Shown here: positions 14,991 to 22,359 of the stretch, one piece after another
How the letters are laid out: each line of letters begins with the position of its first letter
Numbering within the stretch: the stretch's first letter is position 1
Assembly (NCBI GenBank): GCA_964563125.1
Contig: CAZLVY010000036.1
Span: forward strand, 1 to 22,529
Origin: UBA1368 sp964563125
GTDB lineage: Bacteria; Bacillota; Syntrophomonadia; Syntrophomonadales; Syntrophomonadaceae
Direction of reading: 5' to 3'
Length of the DNA: 22,529 nt
Translations under genes and position numbers: made by a program
Notes under the pieces: model-generated
What the model was told of the DNA's origin: nothing
Databases searched by the model: none
The model's input: the letters and a program-made list of their open reading frames with translations, nothing else

Positions 14991-15779
14991 ATGCAATTGG
15001 AAACCCTTTCTTTTGAAAAACAAGACGGAATTGCGATTCTGACCTTGAACAAATCAGAAACCTTAAATGCTTTGACTTTTAAAATGGGAGACGAATTTAC
15101 CGAAGTTGTTGACCAGCTTAAATATGACCAGGAAACCAGAGTTTTAATAATTGCTGGCCAGGGCCGTTCATTTTGTTCGGGAGGAGACCTGAAATCAACC
15201 TTTGATATGTACAATGATCCCCCGGCTCAGTCTCAGCAAAATGCCTATAATTTTTACAAAAGCTTTCTTTCTATACGAAGCCTGGATATCCCAACTATTG
15301 CGGTAATCAAAGGACATACTATCGGTGCCGGTCTTTGTTTGGCTATGGCTTGCGATATGATAATTGCCAGTACTGATACTAAATTATCCATGTCATTTAT
15401 CAAAGTTGGTATAAATCCTGGCATGGGAGGCACTTACTTATTACCACGTTTGATTGGTACTGCCAAAGCCATGGAAATGTGTCTGCTTGGCGAAGCTATT
15501 GACGCTCAAGAAGCGCTGCGAATAGGTTTAATAAATCACGTAGTTGACCCTGCACAACTTATGGATTTCTCTTTAAATCTTGCCGGCCGCATTGCTAATA
15601 ACCCACCTGTAGCTGCACGCTTAACTAAAAAGGCCATTTATCAGGGATTGAATAAGAATTTGGATGAAGTGCTGACTTTCGAATCATTTGCTCAGGTAAC
15701 CTGTGCTTCGACCGATGACATGAAGGAAGCTGTGGCTGCTTTCAAAGAAAAAAGGCCCCCCTCTTTTAAAGGAAATTAA
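14991..15779 (+). CDS. crotonase-fold enoyl-CoA hydratase/isomerase
   Basis: A 262-residue acyl-CoA enzyme of the crotonase superfamily, complete from AAAGGAG-supported ATG to the PPSFKGN end seen in bacterial enoyl-CoA hydratases. The two oxyanion-hole segments are present: FCSGGDL (61-67) and HTIGAGLCLAMACD (109-122). Aligning INPGMGG with the rat crotonase IPGAGG motif puts Phe136 where Glu144 should be, while Glu162 (AMEM) matches Glu164. Hydratases normally need both glutamates; enzymes with one are often isomerases or have other acyl-CoA chemistry. Beta-oxidation or butanoate metabolism would suit a syntrophic or fermentative clostridium. It is a single gene following a terminator and convergent with the VanX-like gene. 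Confidence 0.85.
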   Translation: MQLETLSFEKQDGIAILTLNKSETLNALTFKMGDEFTEVVDQLKYDQETRVLIIAGQGRSFCSGGDLKSTFDMYNDPPAQSQQNAYNFYKSFLSIRSLDIPTIAVIKGHTIGAGLCLAMACDMIIASTDTKLSMSFIKVGINPGMGGTYLLPRLIGTAKAMEMCLLGEAIDAQEALRIGLINHVVDPAQLMDFSLNLAGRIANNPPVAARLTKKAIYQGLNKNLDEVLTFESFAQVTCASTDDMKEAVAAFKEKRPPSFKGN

Positions 15780-15868
15780 TAAATTGCCAAACCCGAGCAA
15801 GGCCGTTTTGTTCACGAAATATTGATACAGTATTGTATACGATATGGAGATGAACTGCTTTACGCAAT

Positions 15869-16588
15869 TTATTTAATATTGAAATCATAATAAGTGTTGG
15901 GATATGGTTCATTTATAAGCGTGTAATGCCACCATTCTTTGTAATAAGCATTAAAACCATGCTTTTGCATTGAATCTTTCAGTATCTTACGATTAGCTGC
16001 CTGGTCTGTAGTGATAAGGGTTGTATCATGAGCAGAAATACTGTCCAAAAAGTCATAACTGCTGCCCATATCCAGTTCCTCACCTGTTTCCTTATAAACC
16101 AGGGTTAAATCAACTGTACTGCCTCTGCTATGGCTGGATTTTTCAGCAATGTATCCCTTCCAAAACAGATCTTTTTTATCAATGTTCGGATAATACCAGG
16201 GCTTCATTTTCGTATCATCTGCATCTTTTGCCCAGTTGATGAAGTGATTGACGGCTTTTTGCGGTCTGTAAGCGTCAAAAACCTTTAAATAATAACCCTG
16301 AGATTCAAGCTCTTCACTTACATCCTTCAAGGCTTCTGCAGCTTCACTGGTTAAGATTGCAGCCGGTGCATCATAACCATCAATCCTTGATCCCACAAAG
16401 TTGTTTCCGTTGTAGTACCTTATGTCGTATTGTACGGTGGGAATAAGCTGATCTATATAAATAAACCCTTCCGGGACATAAACTTTTTGGGTGCAGCCTG
16501 CTAACAGCACAATAATTAATAATTGAATCAGCAATAATGTCTTTGTCTTTATTCTAAATACCTCCTTGCTTATTGATATCTTACCCAC
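15869..16588 (-). CDS. VanX-like D-Ala-D-Ala dipeptidase, lipoprotein
   Basis: A zinc dipeptidase of the M15D (VanX/DdpX) family, up to 239 residues. Residues numbered from GTG 16588: the substrate Arg108 lies in VFDAYRP, the zinc ligands are His153 and Asp160 in SSHSRGSTVD and His221 in EWWH, and the catalytic base is Glu218. A hydrophobic segment ends in the lipobox LLAGC (Cys32), so the enzyme is probably anchored outside the cell, where it would recycle cell-wall dipeptides. VanX itself is cytoplasmic, and no vanH or vanA is nearby, so glycopeptide resistance is unlikely. GTG 16588 has no ribosome site. A strong AAGGAGG (16567-16561) sits inside the frame, eight bases before an ATA at 16552 that would yield a tidy signal peptide. 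The start is therefore uncertain. Confidence 0.85.
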   Translation of the reverse strand: MGKISISKEVFRIKTKTLLLIQLLIIVLLAGCTQKVYVPEGFIYIDQLIPTVQYDIRYYNGNNFVGSRIDGYDAPAAILTSEAAEALKDVSEELESQGYYLKVFDAYRPQKAVNHFINWAKDADDTKMKPWYYPNIDKKDLFWKGYIAEKSSHSRGSTVDLTLVYKETGEELDMGSSYDFLDSISAHDTTLITTDQAANRKILKDSMQKHGFNAYYKEWWHYTLINEPYPNTYYDFNIK

Positions 16589-16674
16589 ATTTTTTGAAAT
16601 AATATCTTATGATTTTACCGCCTGACACTCATTGAAACGGCTGCTTTTGTTAAGTACTATGTGTAGTTTAGTAA

Positions 16675-16719
16675 AATCAAAAATCCATCCTCCTTTAAAT
16701 TATTAAAAGAAGATGGATT
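16675..16719 (-). terminator. terminator downstream of the SLH gene
   Basis: AATCCATC (16682-16689) pairs with GATGGATT (16712-16719), with further interior pairing around an A/T loop. On the minus strand the stem is followed by TTTTTGATTTT. This suits the end of the SLH protein transcript. Confidence 0.6.
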
Positions 16720-16783
16720 ATTTATCGGTAACCTGTTGGTCTTAAGCTACAGCTGTATGCTTATTTCATATCCGAAAAACCAT

Positions 16784-17869
16784 TTAGTTCAAGCGGATGA
16801 TGGTATTTTGGGACACTTTATAAATTACTGTTGCTGCTTCGGATCTGCTGGCAGTCCCCTGAGGATTGAAGGTATTGTCAGGATATCCGCTCATTATATT
16901 CTTATTAATGGCTGTCACTATCATGCCTTTTGCCCAGGGAGAAATTTCGTCTTTATCACTAAAGGCCAGATCCCCGGTGGCTGGATTTAGTCTGGCTGCC
17001 TTGACCAGAATGGCTGCCATCTGTTCCCGGGTAATTGTATCGTCAGGGCCAAACTGGCGGTCGCTGTATCCGGCAACGATTTTTTTGGCTACCGCAATGG
17101 ATATTTCATTTTGGGCCCAATGACCTAAGGTGTCGCCGAAAACATAGCTGGATTCTGCCTTCAAGTTAAAAGCTTTGACGATGGCATAAGTAAATTCAGC
17201 CCGGGTGATCGGCTGTGCAGGCCGGAAAGTATTGTCGGGGTAACCTTTCATAGCCTCTATTTCAAGCAGGTGCACAATAGATTCTTTGGCCCAATGAATC
17301 TCGATATCAGCAAATGATGTCTGCACCGGTTCCGTCACTTCAGGCTCCGGAATTTCCGGTTCCGGCTCAACTACTGGTTTTTGCGGCTTTTCGGCACCTT
17401 TTTCAGTAGCTATTTTGGCGAAATAACCGGTTTTTACGGTTTGACCGCTTACGGTCAGCTTTTCTTCATCGATCTTCACGTTATCCAGTTCGATCCACAG
17501 TTTCAGATTATCGTCATACCAGTAAATTGATATCACGTATTTTTCCGGGTCGAAGTCCAAACTTTTATAGGGCAGGGTGACAGTGATTGGTTTTAAAAAG
17601 TCATTGGGAAAAGTCTTGCTGAATCTATAGATAAAACCAGTCACAAAGCTGCGCTCAGGTGCTTTGATCCTTTCACTGTTGAAGCGTTCGATCTCACCCT
17701 TGGTGTAGACACTGGCACCGGCGGGAATATCGAAAACGGTATTATACTTCTCCAGAATACTGCCATTACTGTAAATAGCTTCGCTGTCTGCTGCGGCTGT
17801 CTGCAGACCGATGAATAAAGGCATAATTAAAAACAAAGCGACTAAAAATATTTTTCCCCATGAACGCAT
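16784..17869 (-). CDS. S-layer homology domain surface protein
   Basis: A 361-residue exported protein. A signal peptide (about 1-27, ending in QTAAADS) is followed by a beta-rich domain of about 130 residues that I do not recognise, then a Pro/Glu linker (160-182). Three SLH domains (about 186-228, 244-288 and 303-348) follow, with their TRAE, TREQ and SRSE motifs. SLH triplets bind pyruvylated secondary cell-wall polymers and anchor proteins to the Gram-positive wall. It has a clear promoter, an AAGGGGGA ribosome site ten bases from ATG and its own terminator, so it is monocistronic. The N-terminal domain may bind a ligand or an envelope partner; nothing shows which. Confidence 0.92.
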   Translation of the reverse strand: MRSWGKIFLVALFLIMPLFIGLQTAAADSEAIYSNGSILEKYNTVFDIPAGASVYTKGEIERFNSERIKAPERSFVTGFIYRFSKTFPNDFLKPITVTLPYKSLDFDPEKYVISIYWYDDNLKLWIELDNVKIDEEKLTVSGQTVKTGYFAKIATEKGAEKPQKPVVEPEPEIPEPEVTEPVQTSFADIEIHWAKESIVHLLEIEAMKGYPDNTFRPAQPITRAEFTYAIVKAFNLKAESSYVFGDTLGHWAQNEISIAVAKKIVAGYSDRQFGPDDTITREQMAAILVKAARLNPATGDLAFSDKDEISPWAKGMIVTAINKNIMSGYPDNTFNPQGTASRSEAATVIYKVSQNTIIRLN

Positions 17870-17959
17870 TTGCTATTTCCCCCTTAAGATTTTCTGTTTC
17901 TCCAGCTATTCTCCTTAATCAGGACAGTTATTATATTAATTATGAATGTTGCTTCACTA

Positions 17960-17989
17960 ATTATACCAAAAAAAGCAACTACCTTTCAA
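17960..17989 (-). promoter_or_regulatory. sigma-A promoter of the SLH gene
   Basis: On the minus strand, TTGAAA (17989-17984) is followed by an 18-bp spacer containing a T7 run, then TATAAT (17965-17960) with a TGG extension. The leader to the ATG is about 85 bases. Confidence 0.65.
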
Positions 17990-18006
17990 TAACATACTAT
18001 GCAGCA

Positions 18007-18047
18007 GCCAAAAAACAAAAGACCCCTTCCTAAAGCGAAGGGGTCTT
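18007..18047 (-). terminator. strong Rho-independent terminator
   Basis: AAGACCCCTTC (18019-18029) pairs perfectly over 11 bp with GAAGGGGTCTT (18037-18047) around a seven-base loop. On the minus strand it is followed by TGTTTTTT. It ends leftward transcription from the lipocalin-like gene just upstream of the SLH promoter. Confidence 0.8.
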
Positions 18048-18177
18048 GCTTCCATATGTTAAGCACACTGGGGGTTTTGGCCCCTCGCTGATGTATGAAG
18101 ATATAATTTTTCTAGCCTGCGTTTTCTTTTAGAGCTGGCTTAAAATTTTTAATCTGCTGAGGAAGAGAATGCCTTGT

Positions 18178-18606
18178 CTATTGAGCCTTTTTCCAGATCA
18201 GATACCCGGTAAAGGTCTTTCCCCTCAGTGTAGCAGGAAGTGTAGCCAGAACCAGGTTGCCATCCTCGAAAGATGGAAAGCGCACAAAGGTTGTACCAGC
18301 CCAATTGGGAATATAACCGATTTCGATCTTATGTAAGATGCGGTCACTTTGGATCTCGTATTGACCGGTATAAGTCATGAATCCCCTGGCTAATCCCATT
18401 TTCTCCTCATCAGGGAGCTTCCCGAAGTCCTCGGTAGATAAACGGGGACGGTCAGTCCGAGTAATTACTGCTGACATATACCCGCTCTTGTCATAGATTA
18501 TAATTCCGTTGGCCTCTTTGCCATACGGATAAAAGCTGGTCCCATCTTCAGCTTTATAGATAAAAGATACCAGTTTCCAACTGCCCAAAATTTGTTCTTG
18601 ATCCAT
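18178..18606 (-). CDS. lipocalin-like domain protein
   Basis: A 142-residue protein resembling the lipocalin-like (PF13924-type) family. It has the opening ILGSWKLVSF, a central GIIIYDKSGYMSAVITR strand pair and the TYTGQYEI segment typical of these small beta-barrels, which are thought to bind small hydrophobic ligands. There is no signal peptide, so it should be cytoplasmic. The frame is open further to 18654, but GGAGG (18618-18614) points to ATG 18606. It lies 112 bases after the thioesterase gene on the same strand, so the two may be co-transcribed and end at the strong terminator. The ligand is unknown. Confidence 0.75.
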   Translation of the reverse strand: MDQEQILGSWKLVSFIYKAEDGTSFYPYGKEANGIIIYDKSGYMSAVITRTDRPRLSTEDFGKLPDEEKMGLARGFMTYTGQYEIQSDRILHKIEIGYIPNWAGTTFVRFPSFEDGNLVLATLPATLRGKTFTGYLIWKKAQ

Positions 18607-18718
18607 TGTTTTTCCTCCTAATACGTCTATTGTTACGTGTTTTACTCCATTCAACTGCTGCGTTTACGGAAGTCCTGCCTCTTATCCTAGAGTTATTGCT
18701 GAAAATTGTCAAATCCCA

Positions 18719-19147
18719 TTATGCCTGCAGATCAGTGATGATAAATGTTGCAGTACCAAAGGCTGCCATTTTTCCTTCTTCATCAAAGATTTCACCTTGC
18801 CCCACGATAATGCTTTTGCCTTTTTTGATGACTTTGCCCTTACCTATAAGTTTGCCTTTGTTGACCGGGCGCAGATAATTGATTTTCATTTCCACCGTGG
18901 AAGCTCCTTTTTCAGGGTCCAGTTGCTGATTTAACGCTACCGCAATACAAGTATCCATTAAACCGGCAATCGCCCCGCCGTGAACATTTCCGTAAAACTG
19001 CAGCAGCTCTCCGCTGATTTCCATGACTGCCTGAATTTCTCCGTCCGGCCCGGTTTCAGTTGACATATTCATATGCTTCCAGTAAGGACCGCTTTCTAAA
19101 TTTGCGATGAGAACCACATAATCCACTCCAATAATATTTTTGTTCAT
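18719..19147 (-). CDS. PaaI-type hotdog-fold thioesterase
   Basis: A 142-residue hotdog protein with the 4HBT/PaaI core motif NVHGGAIAGLMDTCIAVAL (about 54-72), where the His-Gly-Gly segment and the following acid shape the active site. The strands EMKINYLRPVNKGKL and GQGEIFDEEGKMAAFGTATF complete the fold. Such enzymes hydrolyse acyl-CoA thioesters, often aromatic or medium-chain, and would fit the acyl-CoA theme of the nearby crotonase. The ribosome site (CTCAGG) is weak. The ATG falls within a TATAATG string, probably by chance. It is divergent from the small basic protein gene. Confidence 0.85.
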   Translation of the reverse strand: MNKNIIGVDYVVLIANLESGPYWKHMNMSTETGPDGEIQAVMEISGELLQFYGNVHGGAIAGLMDTCIAVALNQQLDPEKGASTVEMKINYLRPVNKGKLIGKGKVIKKGKSIIVGQGEIFDEEGKMAAFGTATFIITDLQA

Positions 19148-19257
19148 TATACCTGAGATGAGGCCTTTTTAGAAACTAAAAACAAACGGATTCCTTTACT
19201 GGAGCCATTTACGATACTGGTTTTTATTGTGGTTGTTAGAATATCATTGCTATTTTT

Positions 19258-19286
19258 TTGGCAATCTTATTTAATAAGACTATCTT
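19258..19286 (+). promoter_or_regulatory. promoter of the small basic protein gene
   Basis: TTGGCA (19258-19263) and TATCTT (19281-19286) are separated by 17 bp, just upstream of the AAGAAGG ribosome site of the 55-residue gene. Confidence 0.45.
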
Positions 19287-19305
19287 ATGAAAGAAGGTTG
19301 TTATT

Positions 19306-19473
19306 ATGCCAAAAAAACCTTTTCCTACATTAAAAGCCCTCAGTTCAGCCATTGAGAATATAAAACTGCCCTATGATTATAAAAAGACTGCTGCTACATT
19401 GGATACGGCCGCAAAAAAGACACAATCTCGTTTAGCCGCTTTTAGAAAATCAAAGGGGCACAAAGATATGTAG
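19306..19473 (+). CDS. small basic protein, 55 residues
   Basis: A short gene with its own promoter, an AAGAAGG ribosome site (19291-19297) eight bases before ATG and a TAG stop. The 55-residue product starts MPKKPFPTLKALSSAIENIK and is strongly basic (about 14 Lys or Arg). It has a predicted helix and an Ala/Thr/Lys-rich tail ending in FRKSKGHKDM. There is no signal or membrane segment. I do not recognise it. Its charge would fit a nucleic-acid-binding or spore-core protein, but that is a guess. It lies between two minus-strand genes, so it is not a by-product of an operon. Confidence 0.6.
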   Translation: MPKKPFPTLKALSSAIENIKLPYDYKKTAATLDTAAKKTQSRLAAFRKSKGHKDM

Positions 19474-19499
19474 CAATTTTAAAATGTTTTTCTCAATTC

Positions 19500-20927
19500 T
19501 TAATCAATCAAACCAATTAACTTCCAGAAAGGGATGGGTATTAAAAAGCCCAAGAGTGAAATGAACATATACGCCAGTGACATCTTTGCTACCTGGCTAT
19601 GTTTAACCATATCTCCGCCAGTAGCGTAGTAAGAAGTCAGGTATGAGGAATTTTGGTAGTTAACTACCCAGACATTAACAGATGCCAGTATAACAAACCC
19701 TGCTATCCAGGGATTTATTCCGGCCTGGGCAGCGAATGGAATCAGCAGTGTGGAAAAAATGGTGAGGGTTGCAATCATCGATACAAAAACAAAACGTACC
19801 AGGTAAACAGCAATAGTAAGGGCGATGATAAAAAGATATGGATTTGACATTAATGGTATTATAGAAGGTCCAACTGCTTCTCCAATCCATTTATCAATAT
19901 TAAGATAGGGCAAAACTGAACCTAAATTAATAATTCCGCCAATAAATATAATTGAATCCCAGGGGATTTGCCTGCGAAAATCCTGTCGGTCATAGACGTT
20001 AAATCCCAGCAAAACACACAAAGAAATTATGGCAACCAAAGTCGACGATATGCCGTGAATCAGTTCGGTCATCCAGAAGAGCAGCGTAACTAGAAGTACG
20101 ATTAAGGTTACTTTTTCATTACGGCTCATAGGGCCGAAAGAAGCCAGCTGTTTAGCAAAGAATCCCGGTTCCATTTCTTTATCTTCCGGTCTGTACAGCA
20201 ATACTAATGCAAAATAACTACCAATCACAAATACTACAGCCCAGGGAATTGAACATAGCAGCCAATGTGTCCAGGTAAATTGCGCCTGAAATTCAGCCGG
20301 CAAAAAGCCTCTTATCATATAACACATAAATGAAGCACTTATAAAAATTGGACATGAACTGACGAATCCGGCATACATAGCCGAAAACAACCCGGCTGCT
20401 CCAGCGCTTTTACGCTGGTATCCCATGGTATCACTAATTGCCAGGCTAATAGGAGCCATGATGGCAGCTTTTGCAGTTACACTGGGTATTGTCGGGGCAA
20501 TCCCAATACCCGTTATAAGCAGCCCCAATACCTGTCCTTTATAGGTAGCCGGGAAAAAACGCATTACATAAAGTGTCACTCTTTTTAAGAGACCGGAACC
20601 GCTGACTGCAACACCAATTCCTAAGGCACTGAGCAAGAGCCACCAATTGGTATTGGAAAATTGTTCAAAAGCTATATTAAATGGTACAACATCAAATACA
20701 ACCCAGGCAGAACACATCAGCATAGCCACCACATATTCCGGCAAAACATCGAATATCCAGTTTAAAATAGCCCAGGTAATTATGCCAAGCCCCCACATGG
20801 ATTGAAGCGAAAGACTATCAGGTGGTGACTGCACAGCTACCATCAGTCCGCCGCCTATACCCAGCACACTTCCGATAATCTTCCTCCAGGCATTCCTGTT
20901 TAATGTCGACAGCTTAACTCCCCCCAA
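19500..20927 (-). CDS. DASS/SLC13-type anion permease
   Basis: A transporter of up to 475 residues with about 12 membrane segments, of the divalent anion:sodium symporter (CitT/SLC13, ArsB-like) superfamily. The two inverted halves each carry a clamshell segment: PSVTAKAAIMAPISLAI in the first and VNVWVVNYQNSSYLTSYY in the second. The first lacks the classic SNT triplet and reads SVT, so substrate and coupling ion may differ from citrate and succinate carriers. The start is unclear. TTG 20927 has no ribosome site upstream, while GGGGGGAG (20925-20918) lies inside the frame five bases before CTG 20912. It follows the 109-residue gene by 46 bases and may share its transcript. Likely substrates are C4-dicarboxylates or related anions. 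Confidence 0.85.
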   Translation of the reverse strand: MGGVKLSTLNRNAWRKIIGSVLGIGGGLMVAVQSPPDSLSLQSMWGLGIITWAILNWIFDVLPEYVVAMLMCSAWVVFDVVPFNIAFEQFSNTNWWLLLSALGIGVAVSGSGLLKRVTLYVMRFFPATYKGQVLGLLITGIGIAPTIPSVTAKAAIMAPISLAISDTMGYQRKSAGAAGLFSAMYAGFVSSCPIFISASFMCYMIRGFLPAEFQAQFTWTHWLLCSIPWAVVFVIGSYFALVLLYRPEDKEMEPGFFAKQLASFGPMSRNEKVTLIVLLVTLLFWMTELIHGISSTLVAIISLCVLLGFNVYDRQDFRRQIPWDSIIFIGGIINLGSVLPYLNIDKWIGEAVGPSIIPLMSNPYLFIIALTIAVYLVRFVFVSMIATLTIFSTLLIPFAAQAGINPWIAGFVILASVNVWVVNYQNSSYLTSYYATGGDMVKHSQVAKMSLAYMFISLLGFLIPIPFWKLIGLID

Positions 20928-20973
20928 AGCTTAATAGTGTCAACCGGTAACAATACGTCCCCTTAAATCAATA

Positions 20974-21303
20974 TTAGGCTTCTAAAATGTTTAAAGCTTG
21001 TGGTATACATTCTACTGTTTTTTCATACACAAGCGTTAATGGTCTATGCTTCCAGTCTATAGATGTTATGCCCTCATTATTATAGTTTACTGTCACCACA
21101 GTTTTATTGTTGGTTAATTTTCTAAGCATTACTGTAACACACTTGTAATAGTCCTCTAATTCTGCATAGTTATACGCAGGGTAAAAACAATAACTGTCCT
21201 TTCCTTGCTTCTCATATTTTGTCCTTACAAATATTGATTTGAGTAATGCCTCAATTTCTTTTTTGGTATCATCCAGGTTCTTTTCTACAGTATATTTTTT
21301 CAA
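20974..21303 (-). CDS. hypothetical 109-residue protein
   Basis: A small soluble protein I do not recognise. It starts at TTG 21303 with an excellent AGGAGGT site seven bases upstream. Predicted layout: an N-terminal helix (KKEIEALLKSIFVR), then alternating strands (VTVMLRKL, KTVVTVNYN, LTLVYEKTVE) and a short C-terminal helix, an alpha/beta fold. There is no signal peptide. It precedes the anion transporter by 46 bases on the same strand and may be its operon partner, though nothing shows a functional link. Confidence 0.65.
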   Translation of the reverse strand: MKKYTVEKNLDDTKKEIEALLKSIFVRTKYEKQGKDSYCFYPAYNYAELEDYYKCVTVMLRKLTNNKTVVTVNYNNEGITSIDWKHRPLTLVYEKTVECIPQALNILEA

Positions 21304-21406
21304 TTTTATTACCTCCTGCTGAATTCTATAAATTTCTAAAATTTGCCCTTAACTTCTTCATGCTGACTTATTAAGATTATGCCTTTAATTCGATTAAATA
21401 AAGCAT

Positions 21407-21544
21407 TTATAAACTATTTTCTGTTATCAAGTCTATGATTACTGAACTAACCGCCTGAGGATCAAACCAATGTATATAATGCTGATAATCCTCAATAATA
21501 AACTGTTCACTGTCGGTTTCCTTCGGGTCCGCTGCATCACAAAA
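21407..21544 (-). pseudogene. C-terminal remnant, alpha/beta-hydrolase-like
   Basis: A minus-strand frame, open from a TGA at 21547 to TAA at 21407, encodes a credible protein tail (AADPKETDSEQFIIEDYQ, then HYIHWFDPQAVSSVIIDLI). It has no start codon and no ribosome site. The HWFDPQAV...I-x-x-FI-like ending recalls C-termini of alpha/beta hydrolases, but the fragment is short. The body of the gene is absent upstream (to the right), so it was probably deleted. Confidence 0.35.
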
Positions 21545-21815
21545 TCACTGTCTTTATGAATTGATTTCTTTATTTGATATTATATATCCTGCTGTAAATT
21601 GGTAACTCAGGGCATTTTTAAAAAGCCAGTATAACAATAATATATAAACAACTGGAAGCTGATTTTATGCCGAGATGTTTAGGACTCTATCCTGGCGGAT
21701 GAAGTTTAAAACTTTTATTATCGAAGGAGCCATTGTTCTTTTAAGAAACTGATTAAGCGGTCAGATTTGAAACTGATTATCGGCAAATCCGCAAATCAAA
21801 TGGATAGAAACAAAC

Positions 21816-21847
21816 AAGCCATCACAACGTAATTTTCGTGATGGCTT
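21816..21847. terminator. 10-bp perfect hairpin
   Basis: AAGCCATCAC (21816-21825) pairs exactly with GTGATGGCTT (21838-21847). On the minus strand it is followed by TTGTTTGTTTC, a weak T-run. It may be a second, backup terminator for the DUF4325 gene or a relic of a lost gene. Confidence 0.4.
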
Positions 21848-21855
21848 AAATCATT

Positions 21856-21888
21856 TAAAAAGCCTGGGTCTTATTTTATTCCCGGGCT
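21856..21888 (-). terminator. terminator of the DUF4325 gene
   Basis: CCC-GGGCT (21881-21888) pairs with AGCC-T-GGG (21861-21868) with one mismatch or wobble. On the minus strand the stem runs straight into TTTTT. It lies about 20 bases after the DUF4325 stop. Confidence 0.6.
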
Positions 21889-21906
21889 CTTATTATCTAC
21901 TAGTTT

Positions 21907-22359
21907 TTACTCTTTACTCTTGACATGTTTTATCATTCTTTCTATGTCTTCATTAGTATTAACAGGATAAAGATGAGTATCAGGAAATTGATCTTTAAAT
22001 ACTCTAAACACTTCGTCGGCGAATGGTTGTCCGATAATCTTTATGCCTGCGAAATCTAATATCACCTCTTTAAATTGCTCAAATCTTTTTATTAATCTCT
22101 TAGCTTGTGATCTGGAGACCAAAGATTCACTTTCATATTGTAATAGCTTTAATGGAACAGTGGTTCTTTGAAATCCATAATCTTCTGAATCGATCCCCGG
22201 AGTAAATCGATTAAATACTTCTTTCATAGTCCTTGTAGAATTCCTTTCAATTCTCATTGTTACACACGTTCCTTTAGGAAGAGTATTATTTGTGTTAAAA
22301 TCGGGAAACAACCAATCATCATTATCATGTCCCCTAAATAACTTCATTATTCTTATCAT
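21907..22359 (-). CDS. STAS-like DUF4325 protein, probably N-truncated
   Basis: A protein of at most 150 residues. Its C-terminal half (about 82-145) matches the STAS-like DUF4325 domain: SRSQAKRLIKRFEQFKEVILDF, then GQPFADEVFRVF and YPVNTNEDIERMI. Family members I know of often carry an HTH and a GHKL ATPase-like domain before this one. Here the residues before it (LPKGTCVTMRIER) look like the last strand of such an ATPase domain, but the rest is missing. An in-frame TAG lies just upstream of ATG 22359. Neither that ATG nor ATG 22347 has a ribosome site. It is therefore probably the tail of a longer regulatory protein. Confidence 0.7.
   Translation of the reverse strand: MIRIMKLFRGHDNDDWLFPDFNTNNTLPKGTCVTMRIERNSTRTMKEVFNRFTPGIDSEDYGFQRTTVPLKLLQYESESLVSRSQAKRLIKRFEQFKEVILDFAGIKIIGQPFADEVFRVFKDQFPDTHLYPVNTNEDIERMIKHVKSKE

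Larger units (their letters stand above)
21304..21906. other. non-coding stretch with gene remnants and hairpins
   Basis: About 600 bases without an intact gene. Besides the remnant at 21407-21544 and the hairpins at 21816 and 21861, it holds an 11-bp direct repeat (GAAACTGATTA, copies near 21745 and 21770). It also has a 25-codon open frame from ATG 21675 without a ribosome site. It looks like decaying sequence. Confidence 0.5.

Noticed and set aside
15819..15845. Imperfect dyad ATACA-GTAT-TGTAT between convergent genes as a terminator
   Set aside because: AT-rich short stem with no following T-run on either strand.
18606..18878. Plus-strand 90-codon frame over the thioesterase gene
   Set aside because: It covers the lipocalin start and thioesterase coding DNA antisense and has leucine-rich low complexity.
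21675..21752. 25-codon open frame MFRTLSWRMKF...
   Set aside because: No ribosome site and no recognisable product; likely chance or relic sequence.
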